From Flavivirga jejuensis (lineage in GTDB: Bacteria; Bacteroidota; Bacteroidia; Flavobacteriales; Flavobacteriaceae), in contig NZ_JAUOEL010000001.1 of assembly GCF_030540765.1 (NCBI RefSeq), positions 1,054,001 to 1,118,000 of the forward strand: a stretch of DNA of 64,000 bases, written 5' to 3'. How positions within the stretch are numbered: position 1 is the stretch's first letter; each line of letters begins with the position of its first letter. The translations under genes and the position numbers were made by a program. Shown in pieces: positions 31,190-40,129 of the stretch. Under the pieces are notes generated by a model that was not told the DNA's origin, did not search any database, and saw only the letters and a program-made list of their open reading frames with translations.

Positions 31190-32071
31190 CTATTCTTTTA
31201 AATAAATAGCCATCATTACCTTTCCTTTATTATTTATAGAACCATTAGTTAGATTTATTGTATTCCAAATATTATACATAACTAATCCATCAACTTTAGC
31301 CGCCACAGCCTTTTCAAGCCGTGTTTCTCTACTATTAGATTCCGAAATGTTATGATTTACTTCCGAGTCCCAGACAGGAAAATTATTTGCTTTTGCTAAA
31401 GCAATAAAGTCTGACCATAGTTTATGATGATAGCCTAAATTGTGCGTAGATGCAACGGTTATGTTCTTCTTTATAGAGGTTTCATTCATTACACGAATAC
31501 TTGCTGGAATACCCCATACGCATGGACCAATAAGTTCGGCTCCATTTACATTGTCTTTAAGGGTATCGTAAATAGTATTCATTTGAGCCAAGCTCCATGT
31601 CGCCCCTGGAGCACCATCTTCGTTAAAAGGGTTAATCCATTTACATGCATACTCATTAGCAAAACTTTTAATCCTATTGATTAAAATGGCTGTTTTTGAA
31701 GGGTCATCTTTTACTTTGCAAAGCTTGCCTTTTAGCATTTCACATGCTATTCGATGTCCTCCTTCACCTTGTGCTGGATTCGCAAAAATCGGAAACCCTT
31801 CTGCAACCGCAAGATTATAAAAATAATCAAACATGGTTTTATTAGGTGTAAGTCCTTCAGCAAAAATAGGAAGGCGTATACCATTTACACCTAAATTCTT
31901 CAACCCTTTAATCAAGTATTGAGCTTGCGTTTTTGTTGTAATTCTATTTTGAATAAAGGCTTGTTTTACATCACCAATAACATAATCCATATCATTAGTA
32001 TAGATCGTTGTTTGGGCACTTACAGCCATAGAAATCATTAGCACAAAAAAGGTTAGAGTAGTTTTTTTCAT
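31190..32071 (-). CDS. Compact secreted clan GH-A-like glycosidase, family unassigned (paralog A)
   Basis: The 293-residue protein has a signal peptide (1-19) and a single barrel-sized domain. It is clearly homologous to the N-terminal domain of the 48217-49839 protein (shared YTNDMDYV-GD-KQAF, FANPAQG, ELIGPC-WG-PA, VASTHNLG-type segments). Glu151 (NPFNED) and Glu237 (WDSEVNHN) sit where a GH-A acid/base and nucleophile are expected, 86 residues apart. I do not recognise the family; an unlisted or recently created GH family is possible. It is first in an operon with a sulfatase and an esterase, behind regulatory element site 4. No T9SS tail, so it is probably periplasmic. Confidence 0.65.
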   Translation of the reverse strand: MKKTTLTFFVLMISMAVSAQTTIYTNDMDYVIGDVKQAFIQNRITTKTQAQYLIKGLKNLGVNGIRLPIFAEGLTPNKTMFDYFYNLAVAEGFPIFANPAQGEGGHRIACEMLKGKLCKVKDDPSKTAILINRIKSFANEYACKWINPFNEDGAPGATWSLAQMNTIYDTLKDNVNGAELIGPCVWGIPASIRVMNETSIKKNITVASTHNLGYHHKLWSDFIALAKANNFPVWDSEVNHNISESNSRETRLEKAVAAKVDGLVMYNIWNTINLTNGSINNKGKVMMAIYLKE

Positions 32072-32212
32072 TTTTGATTTAATTTATGCTTTTAGGTCTC
32101 AAAAAATAAGTATTACCTTAAGTACTATATATTAATTCCTTTATAACTCATTGATTATATTGAGCATAAAATAGTCTGTCTTACAAAGTTAGGAGGTTTG
32201 GTTCTCTTTAAT

Positions 32213-32239
32213 TTCTCAATTAAGGGGCGTAAATGTTAC
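32213..32239 (-). promoter_or_regulatory. Shared 27-bp regulatory element, site 4
   Basis: Minus strand: GTAACATTT, ACG, CCCCTTAATTGAGAA, fitting the consensus fully. The -7 box TAACTTTG (a perfect TAnnTTTG) ends at 32184, 36 nt (inclusive) from position 21. Confidence 0.85.
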
Positions 32240-32700
32240 GTGTAAATGCTTTTTCTAATAAAAAAATAAAAACAAATTTTGAAACTTTTAGTGTGTTTCG
32301 ATGCGTTTTTAATGCAAGTATTTTTACGACTATCTTAACGAAATTTCATCTTACACAGTTAGTGAATTTTTGATGAAAAAGAACCTCTAGTTTTATTTTA
32401 GAAACAAAAATCTACTTGGTAAAATGCAGAAATATGTTGACGATTAGAAGTAATTAGTAAGATTAAGTAATAATTAAAAACCCTTAAAAGTTTATATTAA
32501 TAATCACTCAAAATATTCAAAAACAAAAGATTACTAATGTTGCATATTGTGACAGTGTGCTTTTTTTGCATATTTTGCAACATATGTGGGTGGTTTTTGA
32601 CACGCAAAGAAATATGTAAGTTGATATATTTCGAATATATTTTTAATCATTAAAAACATGCATATATCATGTTGGTTTTACATGAGATTAAAATTTACAA

Positions 32701-32752
32701 TAAACTAAAGGATTTACAATAAAAACTAAAGGATAAAATTTAAACAGTTTCT
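32701..32752. repeat. MITE-like element, truncated copy
   Basis: AAAACTAAAGGATAAAATTT followed by AAACAGTTTCT matches one end of the elements at 16515 and 59781. The block TAAACTAAAGGAT is present twice, so the fragment seems partly duplicated. The other terminal repeat is missing. Confidence 0.6.
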
Positions 32753-32805
32753 TAAATTTACTTTTATTTTTTTTGACAAAACTAATTACATAAAAACAAA
32801 AAACA

Positions 32806-35800
32806 ATGTGTATTAAGAACTTCGTTCTACTTTTTGCTCTTAGTTTAACACTATCGGGGTTTAACAGTAACAATAACCCCAAAAACAGTATAACAGATAG
32901 AATTAGTTTTGATGCGAATTGGAAATTTATTCAACAAGATGTATCTGGAGCAGAACAAATTGACTTTAATGATGCTTCTTGGAGAACTTTAAATTTACCT
33001 CACGATTGGAGTATTGAAGGCACGTATGATGCAAACAATCCTATGGGAGCCCAATGTGGTTATTTGCCAGCAGGTTTTGGATGGTATAGAAAAACCATTC
33101 CTGTTCCTCAAGACTGGAAAGGAAAGCATATTGAAATTGCTTTTGATGGCGTTTTTATGAATAGTACCGTTTGGGCAAATGGACAAGAATTAGGAACTAG
33201 ACCTTATGGGTGGATTTCTTTTGCTTATGATATTAGTGACATTGTAAAAAAATCTGATACCATCACTTTTGCTGTTCGTGTAGATAATGACAAACAACCC
33301 TCAGCGCGTTGGTACACAGGAAGTGGTATTTATGCACACACCTGGATAGACATAAAAAATAATACACACATTGATAGAGATGGTATATTTATAAAAACTG
33401 AAGGAGAAAATATATTTATAGAAACAGATGTGTTTAATAAAGCTGAGAAATGCAAAAATGTAAAACTAATTACTTCTATTATTGATGCGGATGGAACAAC
33501 GGTTGTCTCTACTAAAGACAAAATAAAATTAGAGAAAGATTTACTAGTTAAAACAAAACTACATATTGAAAACCCGAAACGTTGGTCAACCGAAACTCCA
33601 TATTTATATACATTAAAAACAGAGTTACTTAAAGGGAAGGACATTGTAGATGTTGTTGAAACAAAATTTGGTGTTCGAGATATTGAGTGGAAAACAGAAA
33701 CAGGCATGTGGCTAAATGGTAAAAACGTAAAGCTGCAAGGTGTTTGTAATCATCAAGATGCTGGAGCTTTAGGAGCAGCTGTGCCCTATAAAATTTTACG
33801 TTTCAGAATACAACAATTAAAAGACATGGGGGTAAATGCTATTAGGACAGCCCATAATCCGCAAACGCCAGATTTTTATGATATATGTGACGAATTAGGC
33901 ATGCTAGTAATGGATGAGATTTTTGATGGTTGGATGAAAAAAGCCAAAAATGATTACGGAGCACATCATTTTGATTCATGGTGGAAACAAGATTTGACCG
34001 ATTGGATTAAAAGAGATAGAAACCATCCATCAATAGTTATTTATAGTGTTGGTAATGAAACACGAGGCGCTATAGGTAAAGATTTAGTTGCTACCTGTAA
34101 TCTTTTAGACCCTACGCGCCCAGTAACATCAGGTCACTCTGGTTCAGAATATATGAATGTTTTAGGAGTAAACGGAAGTAGTGAAAAGAAAGGGTATTTA
34201 GAAAATTTGAAAACCAAACAAAAAGGAAAAGTTTTTATAGGTACAGAAAATACACATACGTGGCAAGTAAGAGGTTATTACAGAACAAAAACATGGTTTA
34301 GAGATGGTTTTCCTAACAAAAACCAAAGACCTTATGCCATTGCAGACTTAACAGAAGAAGAAGTTTTTACACACGATTGGACCGAAGAAGCTGATAGAAA
34401 AAACAGAAAACAAATTTTTAATTCAAGCTATGATAATGCTACAGTACGTGTGTCTTCTCGTTTAAATATAGCCCAACTTCGTGATATTCCAGCTTATGCA
34501 GGTTCTTTTCGTTGGACAGGTCATGATTATATCGGGGAAGCAGGTTATGTACATGGAGGTTGGCCATTTAGAGCCTTTATGGGAGGTGCTATAGATTTAG
34601 CAAATTTCGAAAAAGACTTATTCTATTTATATCAAAGTCAGTGGACAACTAAACCAATGGTACATGTTTTGCCACATTGGACACATCCAAAAGTTGCTTT
34701 AGGAACAGAAATTCCTGTTTGGGTGTATTCTAATTGTGATGAAGTGGCATTGTTCTTTAATGATACATTATTAGGAAAACAAAAGCCAGGAAAAAACTGG
34801 GAAGATATGCAATGCCAATGGATGGTGAAATGGCAACCAGGAACTTTAAAAGCTGTAGGCTATAAAAATGGAAAAATTGTTTCGGAAGAAATAGTAAAAA
34901 CAGCTCATGCACCTTCTAATATTAAATTATCCATAGACGGAGAATCTCTTGGAAATAAAGTGGATGATATTGTACAGATTCGGGTTACTACGACAGACAA
35001 GGAAGGCACGTTTTATCCATACGGAGAAAATAGAACTTATTTTAATATCCTGGGTGCTGGTAAAATAAAAGCTTTAGATAATGGAAGCCCTGTAGATATA
35101 GAGCAGCATGAGGGACCAAATCACAGAAAAGCATTTTACGGACTAACTCGTGCTTATGTAGAGCCTACAAATGCATCGGGAAGTATCAATTTATTAGCTA
35201 GTTGTATATTGGGAGAGAAGAAATTAATAACATCTAACAAAGTAAGTATTGATACAGAAATCATTAATTTGAGAGGTGATAAAATAGCTCCTAAAATAGA
35301 TATTTATTACACTACAAATGGAGACGTTCCAACACAACATTCCCCTATTTATAAAGGTAGTTTTAAAATTGATTTAGAAACCACTGTAAAAGCATTAATA
35401 GTTATTGATGGAAAAGCGATCCAAATTTTAGAAGAAACCTTTGGGCAAAACGAAGGGTTTACTTGGAATAAAACATTAGCAGGTCATGGACAAATAGGAG
35501 AGCAAGCCGAAGAAGCAACTATCAATAAAGCTAAAATTTTAACAAAAGGAGCAAACTTTAAGGGTAAAGGATATGTTGGTATGAATGAAAAAGGTGCGTC
35601 TATATCTTGGTATCAAGAAAATGATGGAGCAACAGGTAATGCCGATTTAAGCATCCGTTATAGTTTTAAAACAGACAACACTTCTGGAACTTATATTAAA
35701 GTTACTGTTAATGGTAAGGTTATAAGTAACAAACTGTTTTTAAAAAATACAGATAATAAAGGAAGCTCTTGGAGCAGTGTAAAAATTCCTATTCTAATAG

Positions 35801-35877
35801 ATCGTGGTGCCAATACCATAAAATTAGAAACGCTAGATAATAAAGAACTGTTTATTGATGAGATTACAATCAACTAA
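32806..35877 (+). CDS. GH2 glycosidase with C-terminal carbohydrate-binding domains
   Basis: The 1023-residue protein has a signal peptide (about 1-20), a GH2 sugar-binding domain (LPHDWSIEGTY, GYLPAGFGWYRK), an Ig-like domain and a TIM barrel. The barrel has acid/base Glu418 (SVGNETRG) and likely nucleophile Glu481 (IGTENTHTW). It continues with DUF4982-like sandwiches, a chitobiase-C-like segment (IDIYYTTNGDVPTQHSP, about 825-875), and a C-terminal CBM6/35-like beta-sandwich of about 120 residues. GH2 subgroups with this layout include beta-galactosidases and beta-glucuronidases; the choice cannot be made from sequence alone. It is a single-gene unit flanked by long intergenic regions. Confidence 0.85.
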   Translation: MCIKNFVLLFALSLTLSGFNSNNNPKNSITDRISFDANWKFIQQDVSGAEQIDFNDASWRTLNLPHDWSIEGTYDANNPMGAQCGYLPAGFGWYRKTIPVPQDWKGKHIEIAFDGVFMNSTVWANGQELGTRPYGWISFAYDISDIVKKSDTITFAVRVDNDKQPSARWYTGSGIYAHTWIDIKNNTHIDRDGIFIKTEGENIFIETDVFNKAEKCKNVKLITSIIDADGTTVVSTKDKIKLEKDLLVKTKLHIENPKRWSTETPYLYTLKTELLKGKDIVDVVETKFGVRDIEWKTETGMWLNGKNVKLQGVCNHQDAGALGAAVPYKILRFRIQQLKDMGVNAIRTAHNPQTPDFYDICDELGMLVMDEIFDGWMKKAKNDYGAHHFDSWWKQDLTDWIKRDRNHPSIVIYSVGNETRGAIGKDLVATCNLLDPTRPVTSGHSGSEYMNVLGVNGSSEKKGYLENLKTKQKGKVFIGTENTHTWQVRGYYRTKTWFRDGFPNKNQRPYAIADLTEEEVFTHDWTEEADRKNRKQIFNSSYDNATVRVSSRLNIAQLRDIPAYAGSFRWTGHDYIGEAGYVHGGWPFRAFMGGAIDLANFEKDLFYLYQSQWTTKPMVHVLPHWTHPKVALGTEIPVWVYSNCDEVALFFNDTLLGKQKPGKNWEDMQCQWMVKWQPGTLKAVGYKNGKIVSEEIVKTAHAPSNIKLSIDGESLGNKVDDIVQIRVTTTDKEGTFYPYGENRTYFNILGAGKIKALDNGSPVDIEQHEGPNHRKAFYGLTRAYVEPTNASGSINLLASCILGEKKLITSNKVSIDTEIINLRGDKIAPKIDIYYTTNGDVPTQHSPIYKGSFKIDLETTVKALIVIDGKAIQILEETFGQNEGFTWNKTLAGHGQIGEQAEEATINKAKILTKGANFKGKGYVGMNEKGASISWYQENDGATGNADLSIRYSFKTDNTSGTYIKVTVNGKVISNKLFLKNTDNKGSSWSSVKIPILIDRGANTIKLETLDNKELFIDEITIN

Positions 35878-35947
35878 ACAATAGCACCAATCTATATCAA
35901 AAAAACATTCTCCGATTTTATATTGTAAAAGAAAAAACGAAATCACT

Positions 35948-35970
35948 CCTATGGGTTTCTTGCTCATAGG
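35948..35970 (+). terminator. Short hairpin after the second GH2, possible terminator
   Basis: CCTATG and CATAGG form a 6-bp stem with an 11-base loop 71 bp after the stop codon, followed by TTTGCTTT. The stem is short, so the call is weak. Confidence 0.35.
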
Positions 35971-36155
35971 TTTGCTTTGGTGGATTGGTAGACTGAAAGT
36001 CTGTTTCGTTGAATATTGCAAAACTGAATTCCTTTGAATCTAAAAATTCTCCGACCCTTGAGGCGATTCCTATTATTAACGTCAGTTTCGATATACTACA
36101 ATTTGATAATCAGTATTTTAATGAATAACCCTTGTTATTTCGAATGAGGTAGGAG

Positions 36156-36183
36156 GAGAAATCTCATCCTTCTGAGATGTCTC
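36156..36183. repeat. Short intergenic repeat with dyad symmetry, copy 2
   Basis: GAGAAATCTCA and TGAGATGTCTC around a 6-base spacer; resembles 27194-27221. Confidence 0.45.
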
Positions 36184-36831
36184 GTCGCCCATGCTTCGCT
36201 CTGTTGATGTAGCAAATGATTGTTTTTTAAGTAATTAACCTGGTTTTTTGAATATGATTTACATCGAACAGACGCTATTAGGTTCAAGGTGTTAGCCCTT
36301 AGGTTTAATACCTTTTATTACTAACTATCACCCGAAACAACCATATAATTTGTTTAGTTCGCTAGCTCTTGTTTAAAAATAAGAATTCATGAATCTTCGA
36401 TTTAAATAATGATTGGTGTAAATCCAATTTGATAATGACATTCTTTAAATACCTTTCCCGTAAAAATTCGTTGTCAAACAATAAATCGCAGATTGGAAAT
36501 TCATAGGTTTGTTTTGATAGATTGAAAGTCTGCTTCGTGACATATCTAGGTGTAAAATAATAAATATTGTAAAACTGAATTCCTTCGAATTTATAAAATT
36601 TGTGTCAAAAATTTTTAGAAACTGAAAGAGATATGTGTTAAAAAAAACAGCCTTTTAACTGCATTTAAAACTAATAAACTCATAATCTAATTTTAATTAA
36701 AAATAAAAGTCTTTTTTGAATTATGAAAAATTAAGGATATTCAAAAAAACAACTATAAAATGAGATATTTCTTAGAATGCTAAGGTTTTTATTACAAATT
36801 CACTACCTGCTTATCGCAAATTTACATTTTG

Positions 36832-36858
36832 GTAACATTTGAACCCCCTAATTGAGAA
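36832..36858 (+). promoter_or_regulatory. Shared 27-bp regulatory element, site 5 (susC operon)
   Basis: GTAACATTT, GAA, CCCCCTAATTGAGAA. The -7 box TAGTTTTG (36880-36887, perfect TAnnTTTG) ends 36 nt (inclusive) from position 21. The leader to the susC start is about 138 nt and A-rich. Confidence 0.85.
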
Positions 36859-37025
36859 AATCAAAGCCCTAAAACCTTCTAGTTTTGTAGGTAAAGGGAT
36901 CCTATGATTTCGATAAAACTAAAAACACTTAAAACTAAAAACACTTAAAAAAAACTTTTAAATCAAACGCTTTAAAAAAATCAAACTTACAACAACTTAA
37001 AAAGTTACAACTAAAACTAAAATTT

Positions 37026-40000
37026 ATGAAATTAAAGATAATTACACTTCTCTTATGTTTTTTTAGTCTTGCGCCTCTCTGGTCGCAAAACTATATTCCA
37101 GGGATGGTGAAAGATGAATCAGAACTACCATTAGCAGGTGTTAATATTGTAGTTAAAGGCACTTCAAATGGTGCTGTTACAGATTTTGATGGCCGTTTTA
37201 AAATTAATGTTAAATCAGGGGAAACTATAACTTTTTCTTATTTAGGTTTCGAGGATCAAGAGATTGTTTATAGTTCTCAAAAGGTTATAAATGTTACAAT
37301 GAAAGAAAATGCAGCAGCATTGGATGAAATTATAATAGTTGGTTATGGTAAACAAAAGAAAGAAAGTGTTTTAGGGGCTATTAACCAAGTAAAAGGTGGA
37401 GAAATAGTAGAGTCGGGAGCAACAAATGTAATTAATGCTTTAAGTGACCTTTCACCAGGTGTGAATATTATTCAAACTACAGGGCAGCCTGGAGCAGATG
37501 CTGGAGAAATTTATATTCGTGGTAAAACAGATGTTTTAGTATTAATAGATGGTGTTGAAACTGTAGGAGGTTTTGCTTACTTAAATCCAGATGACATTGA
37601 AAATGTTAGTATCTTAAAAGATGGTGCTGCTACTGCCGTTTATGGTATTAGAGGTGCTAACGGTGTTATTATTGTAACCACAAAACGAGGTAAAATAGGA
37701 AAGCCTAAAATAAGTATTACCAGTGAAGTATCTGCACAAATATTTGACAGCAAATACAATTCCTTAGATGCCTATACCGCAGAGGGACTTAGAAATGTAG
37801 CGGCTAACAATGATGCCGTATATAACATTGGTTACTCTACAGAAGAAGATTTGGCTCATTATAGAGACCAGGATTTACCGTACCTTTATCCAAATACAAA
37901 TTGGATAGATTATACGTTTGACGATTATGCAACAAATTATAATCAATCATTATCAGTAAGAGGTGGAACTGAATTTGTAAAATACTATGCTTCCGCTGCT
38001 TATTATCAACAAAACGATATTACGCAGTCTAGACAATTCTTTGATTATGATCCTGAGCATAGGCTAAAAAGGTATTCATTCCGTGGAAATTTAGATTTTA
38101 CATTATCTAAAACAACAAGATTAAAAACCAGTATAAGTAATAGGTTAGAGAATGTTAATACAGCAGGACGAAATACAACGGCTGGGTCATATTTAGGTTT
38201 GTATACATTACCACCTGGTGGTGGAGTGCCATTTTATCCTGCAGAAGTTTTGGAGCAGTATCCAGATCCATTCTATCCAGGTTTGTCAGAAATTAGATTT
38301 CCATTTAGTCAACAAGTTGGTAATGCTTTAGATGGAGTTACAAATCGTAATAAAGCAGTTTTTAATATAGATTTTGAATTAGAACAAGATTTAGATTTTA
38401 TTACTCCTGGTTTAATGTTTAATGGAAAATACAACTTTGTTAGTAGTAACACTTCTCAAAGACAAACTAGATTTGACACATCTGTAGCTGTTAGGTTAGA
38501 TAGATATGATTTAGAAAGAGATGGCACCTGGACTTCTGCTGAAGGAGAAAACTATGAACGTCCTCTTGATTTTGTCGAAGGAAATGAAAGTTTATCGACT
38601 ACCGAAGAGATTGAATACATAAAAGCACAATTTGATTATGCCCGTTCATTTGGAAAGCATGACGTAACAGGTTTAGCAGTAGTTAGTCGTAATAGAAAAA
38701 TATCTAACGTAGATTTTCCTTTTTATGAAGAAGTTTGGGTTACTAGAGGTACATATAATTACGACAAGCGTTATTTCTTTGAGGTGAGTGGATCATACAA
38801 TGGAGATGAAAGTTTTGGTAAAGGAAATCGTTTTGAATTGTTTCCTTCTTTTTCTTTAGGAGTTAATTTGGCAAAAGAAAATTTTATCAAAAAACATATT
38901 CCTGCAATTAATAATTTTAAAATTAGATATTCTTATGGTGAAACTGGAACAAAATCAGGTTTAAAAATAGCGAATACAAATCCTATAAGATTCAATCGTT
39001 GGCAATACTTAGGAGAATACAATACTATAACCCCAAGATCAAATAGAAGGTTTATTTTTGGTGAAGATGGTTCTGCTATTGAAAGCGTTATCACAGAAAC
39101 TCAAATTGCTAATCCAAATTTATCATGGGCGATAGTTACAAAACAAAACTTAGGTCTTGAATTCGGGTTTTTCGAGAATAAAATATCAGGAGAACTAGAG
39201 TTTTTCAAAGACAAAAGAGTGGGGCAAATAGCAAGACTTACATCAGCTAATGTCCCTCTTTATTTCGGATCTACAGCGTCATTACCTTTTGCAAATATAG
39301 AAGCTTCGGAAAGCCATGGTATGGAATTAACGTTAACATATAAAAATGATACAAAAGGCGGATTCAGATATTCTATTACAGGTATATATGGATTCAATGA
39401 AAATCGTGTTTTACAGAGTGCTACAGATGGAGAAGGTACGCCTGAGTATGCAAGAAAAACTGGTAAGCCTGCTGGTGCTACAGCAGTATTACAAACCGAT
39501 GGATATTTCCAAAATATAGACGAAGTAGTAAATTACCCTACTTATTCTTCGGGTGTTGGTTTGGGAGATTTAAGATATATAGATTATAATGCAAATGGTA
39601 CTGTGATAGGGTCTGAACTTGAAGATCAAATTAGATTTGATTTACCAAAATCGCCTCAACATAGTTTTAGCTTAAAATTAAATGGTGCTTATAAACAATG
39701 GTCATTAGGTGCTGTAATCAGTGGTATTACAGGGCATAAAGGATTGGTTAATGAAAGTTTAATATATGCATTGCCTGGAGGGGTTGCTGCAGGAAGGACA
39801 GATCAATTAGATTACTGGACACCTACAAATACAGATGCTAAATATCCTGCATTACACATAGTTGATAACAATCCTAACCTAGCTGCAGCCACTACAGATA
39901 GAATTGTGAATTTAGATTATATAAAATTGAGAAGTGTGAATCTTGGATATAATTTTGACATGACAAATAGTAATAGTATAAGTAATTTAAAACTTTATTT

Positions 40001-40118
40001 AAATGGGAATAATCTCTTAACTATTTCTGATTTAGGTTATGCTAATCCAGAAGGAAATAATCCAGGTGTTTTTCCAATATTAGCAAGGTTAACTTTAGGT
40101 CTTAATGTGACTTTTTAA
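37026..40118 (+). CDS. SusC-like TonB-dependent outer-membrane receptor
   Basis: The 1030-residue protein has a signal peptide (ending LWSQ, about 20), a CarboxypepD_reg-like domain (about 25-105, VKDESELPLAGVNIVVKGTSNGAVTDFDG), a TonB-box-like stretch DEIIIVGYGKQKKES, a plug (ILKDGAATAVYGIRGANGVIIVTTK), and a 22-strand barrel ending in an aromatic residue (NVTF). It imports oligosaccharides with the SusD partner that begins 11 bp later. It is first in the five-gene uptake operon under regulatory element site 5. The substrate cannot be inferred from SusC sequence. Confidence 0.95.
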   Translation: MKLKIITLLLCFFSLAPLWSQNYIPGMVKDESELPLAGVNIVVKGTSNGAVTDFDGRFKINVKSGETITFSYLGFEDQEIVYSSQKVINVTMKENAAALDEIIIVGYGKQKKESVLGAINQVKGGEIVESGATNVINALSDLSPGVNIIQTTGQPGADAGEIYIRGKTDVLVLIDGVETVGGFAYLNPDDIENVSILKDGAATAVYGIRGANGVIIVTTKRGKIGKPKISITSEVSAQIFDSKYNSLDAYTAEGLRNVAANNDAVYNIGYSTEEDLAHYRDQDLPYLYPNTNWIDYTFDDYATNYNQSLSVRGGTEFVKYYASAAYYQQNDITQSRQFFDYDPEHRLKRYSFRGNLDFTLSKTTRLKTSISNRLENVNTAGRNTTAGSYLGLYTLPPGGGVPFYPAEVLEQYPDPFYPGLSEIRFPFSQQVGNALDGVTNRNKAVFNIDFELEQDLDFITPGLMFNGKYNFVSSNTSQRQTRFDTSVAVRLDRYDLERDGTWTSAEGENYERPLDFVEGNESLSTTEEIEYIKAQFDYARSFGKHDVTGLAVVSRNRKISNVDFPFYEEVWVTRGTYNYDKRYFFEVSGSYNGDESFGKGNRFELFPSFSLGVNLAKENFIKKHIPAINNFKIRYSYGETGTKSGLKIANTNPIRFNRWQYLGEYNTITPRSNRRFIFGEDGSAIESVITETQIANPNLSWAIVTKQNLGLEFGFFENKISGELEFFKDKRVGQIARLTSANVPLYFGSTASLPFANIEASESHGMELTLTYKNDTKGGFRYSITGIYGFNENRVLQSATDGEGTPEYARKTGKPAGATAVLQTDGYFQNIDEVVNYPTYSSGVGLGDLRYIDYNANGTVIGSELEDQIRFDLPKSPQHSFSLKLNGAYKQWSLGAVISGITGHKGLVNESLIYALPGGVAAGRTDQLDYWTPTNTDAKYPALHIVDNNPNLAAATTDRIVNLDYIKLRSVNLGYNFDMTNSNSISNLKLYLNGNNLLTISDLGYANPEGNNPGVFPILARLTLGLNVTF

Positions 40119-40129
40119 AAAGAAAAAAA

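Larger units (their letters stand above)
32072..32805. other. Divergent intergenic region
   Basis: The left part is the promoter of the minus-strand operon: -7 box TAACTTTG at 32184-32191 and regulatory element at 32213-32239. The middle has a spaced ATGTTGC/GCAACAT inverted repeat (32537-32583) of unknown meaning. The right part, just before the GH2 gene, holds a truncated end of the MITE-like element (32701-32752). I see no copy of the shared element for the GH2 gene. Confidence 0.55.
35878..37025. other. 1.1-kb non-coding region full of degenerate repeats, ending in the susC promoter
   Basis: No coding frame is convincing. A block around 35966-36040 (AGACTGAAAGTCTG, then GCAAAACTGAATTCCTTTGAAT) recurs in degenerate form at 36504-36600. 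The stretch 36055-36080 (CCCTTGAGGCGATTCCTATT) resembles 11711-11735 near kdgK. The stretch 36595-36680 resembles the sequence before the GH78 gene (1021-1105). A small dyad repeat lies at 36156-36183. The last 200 bp contain regulatory element 36832-36858, -7 box TAGTTTTG and an A-rich leader. Confidence 0.5.

Noticed and set aside
32537-32583. ATGTTGC / GCAACAT inverted repeat as a copy of the shared element.
   Set aside because: Only the short GCAAC-type block is present, without the CCCCTTAATTGAG part or the spacing to a -7 box before the GH2 gene.
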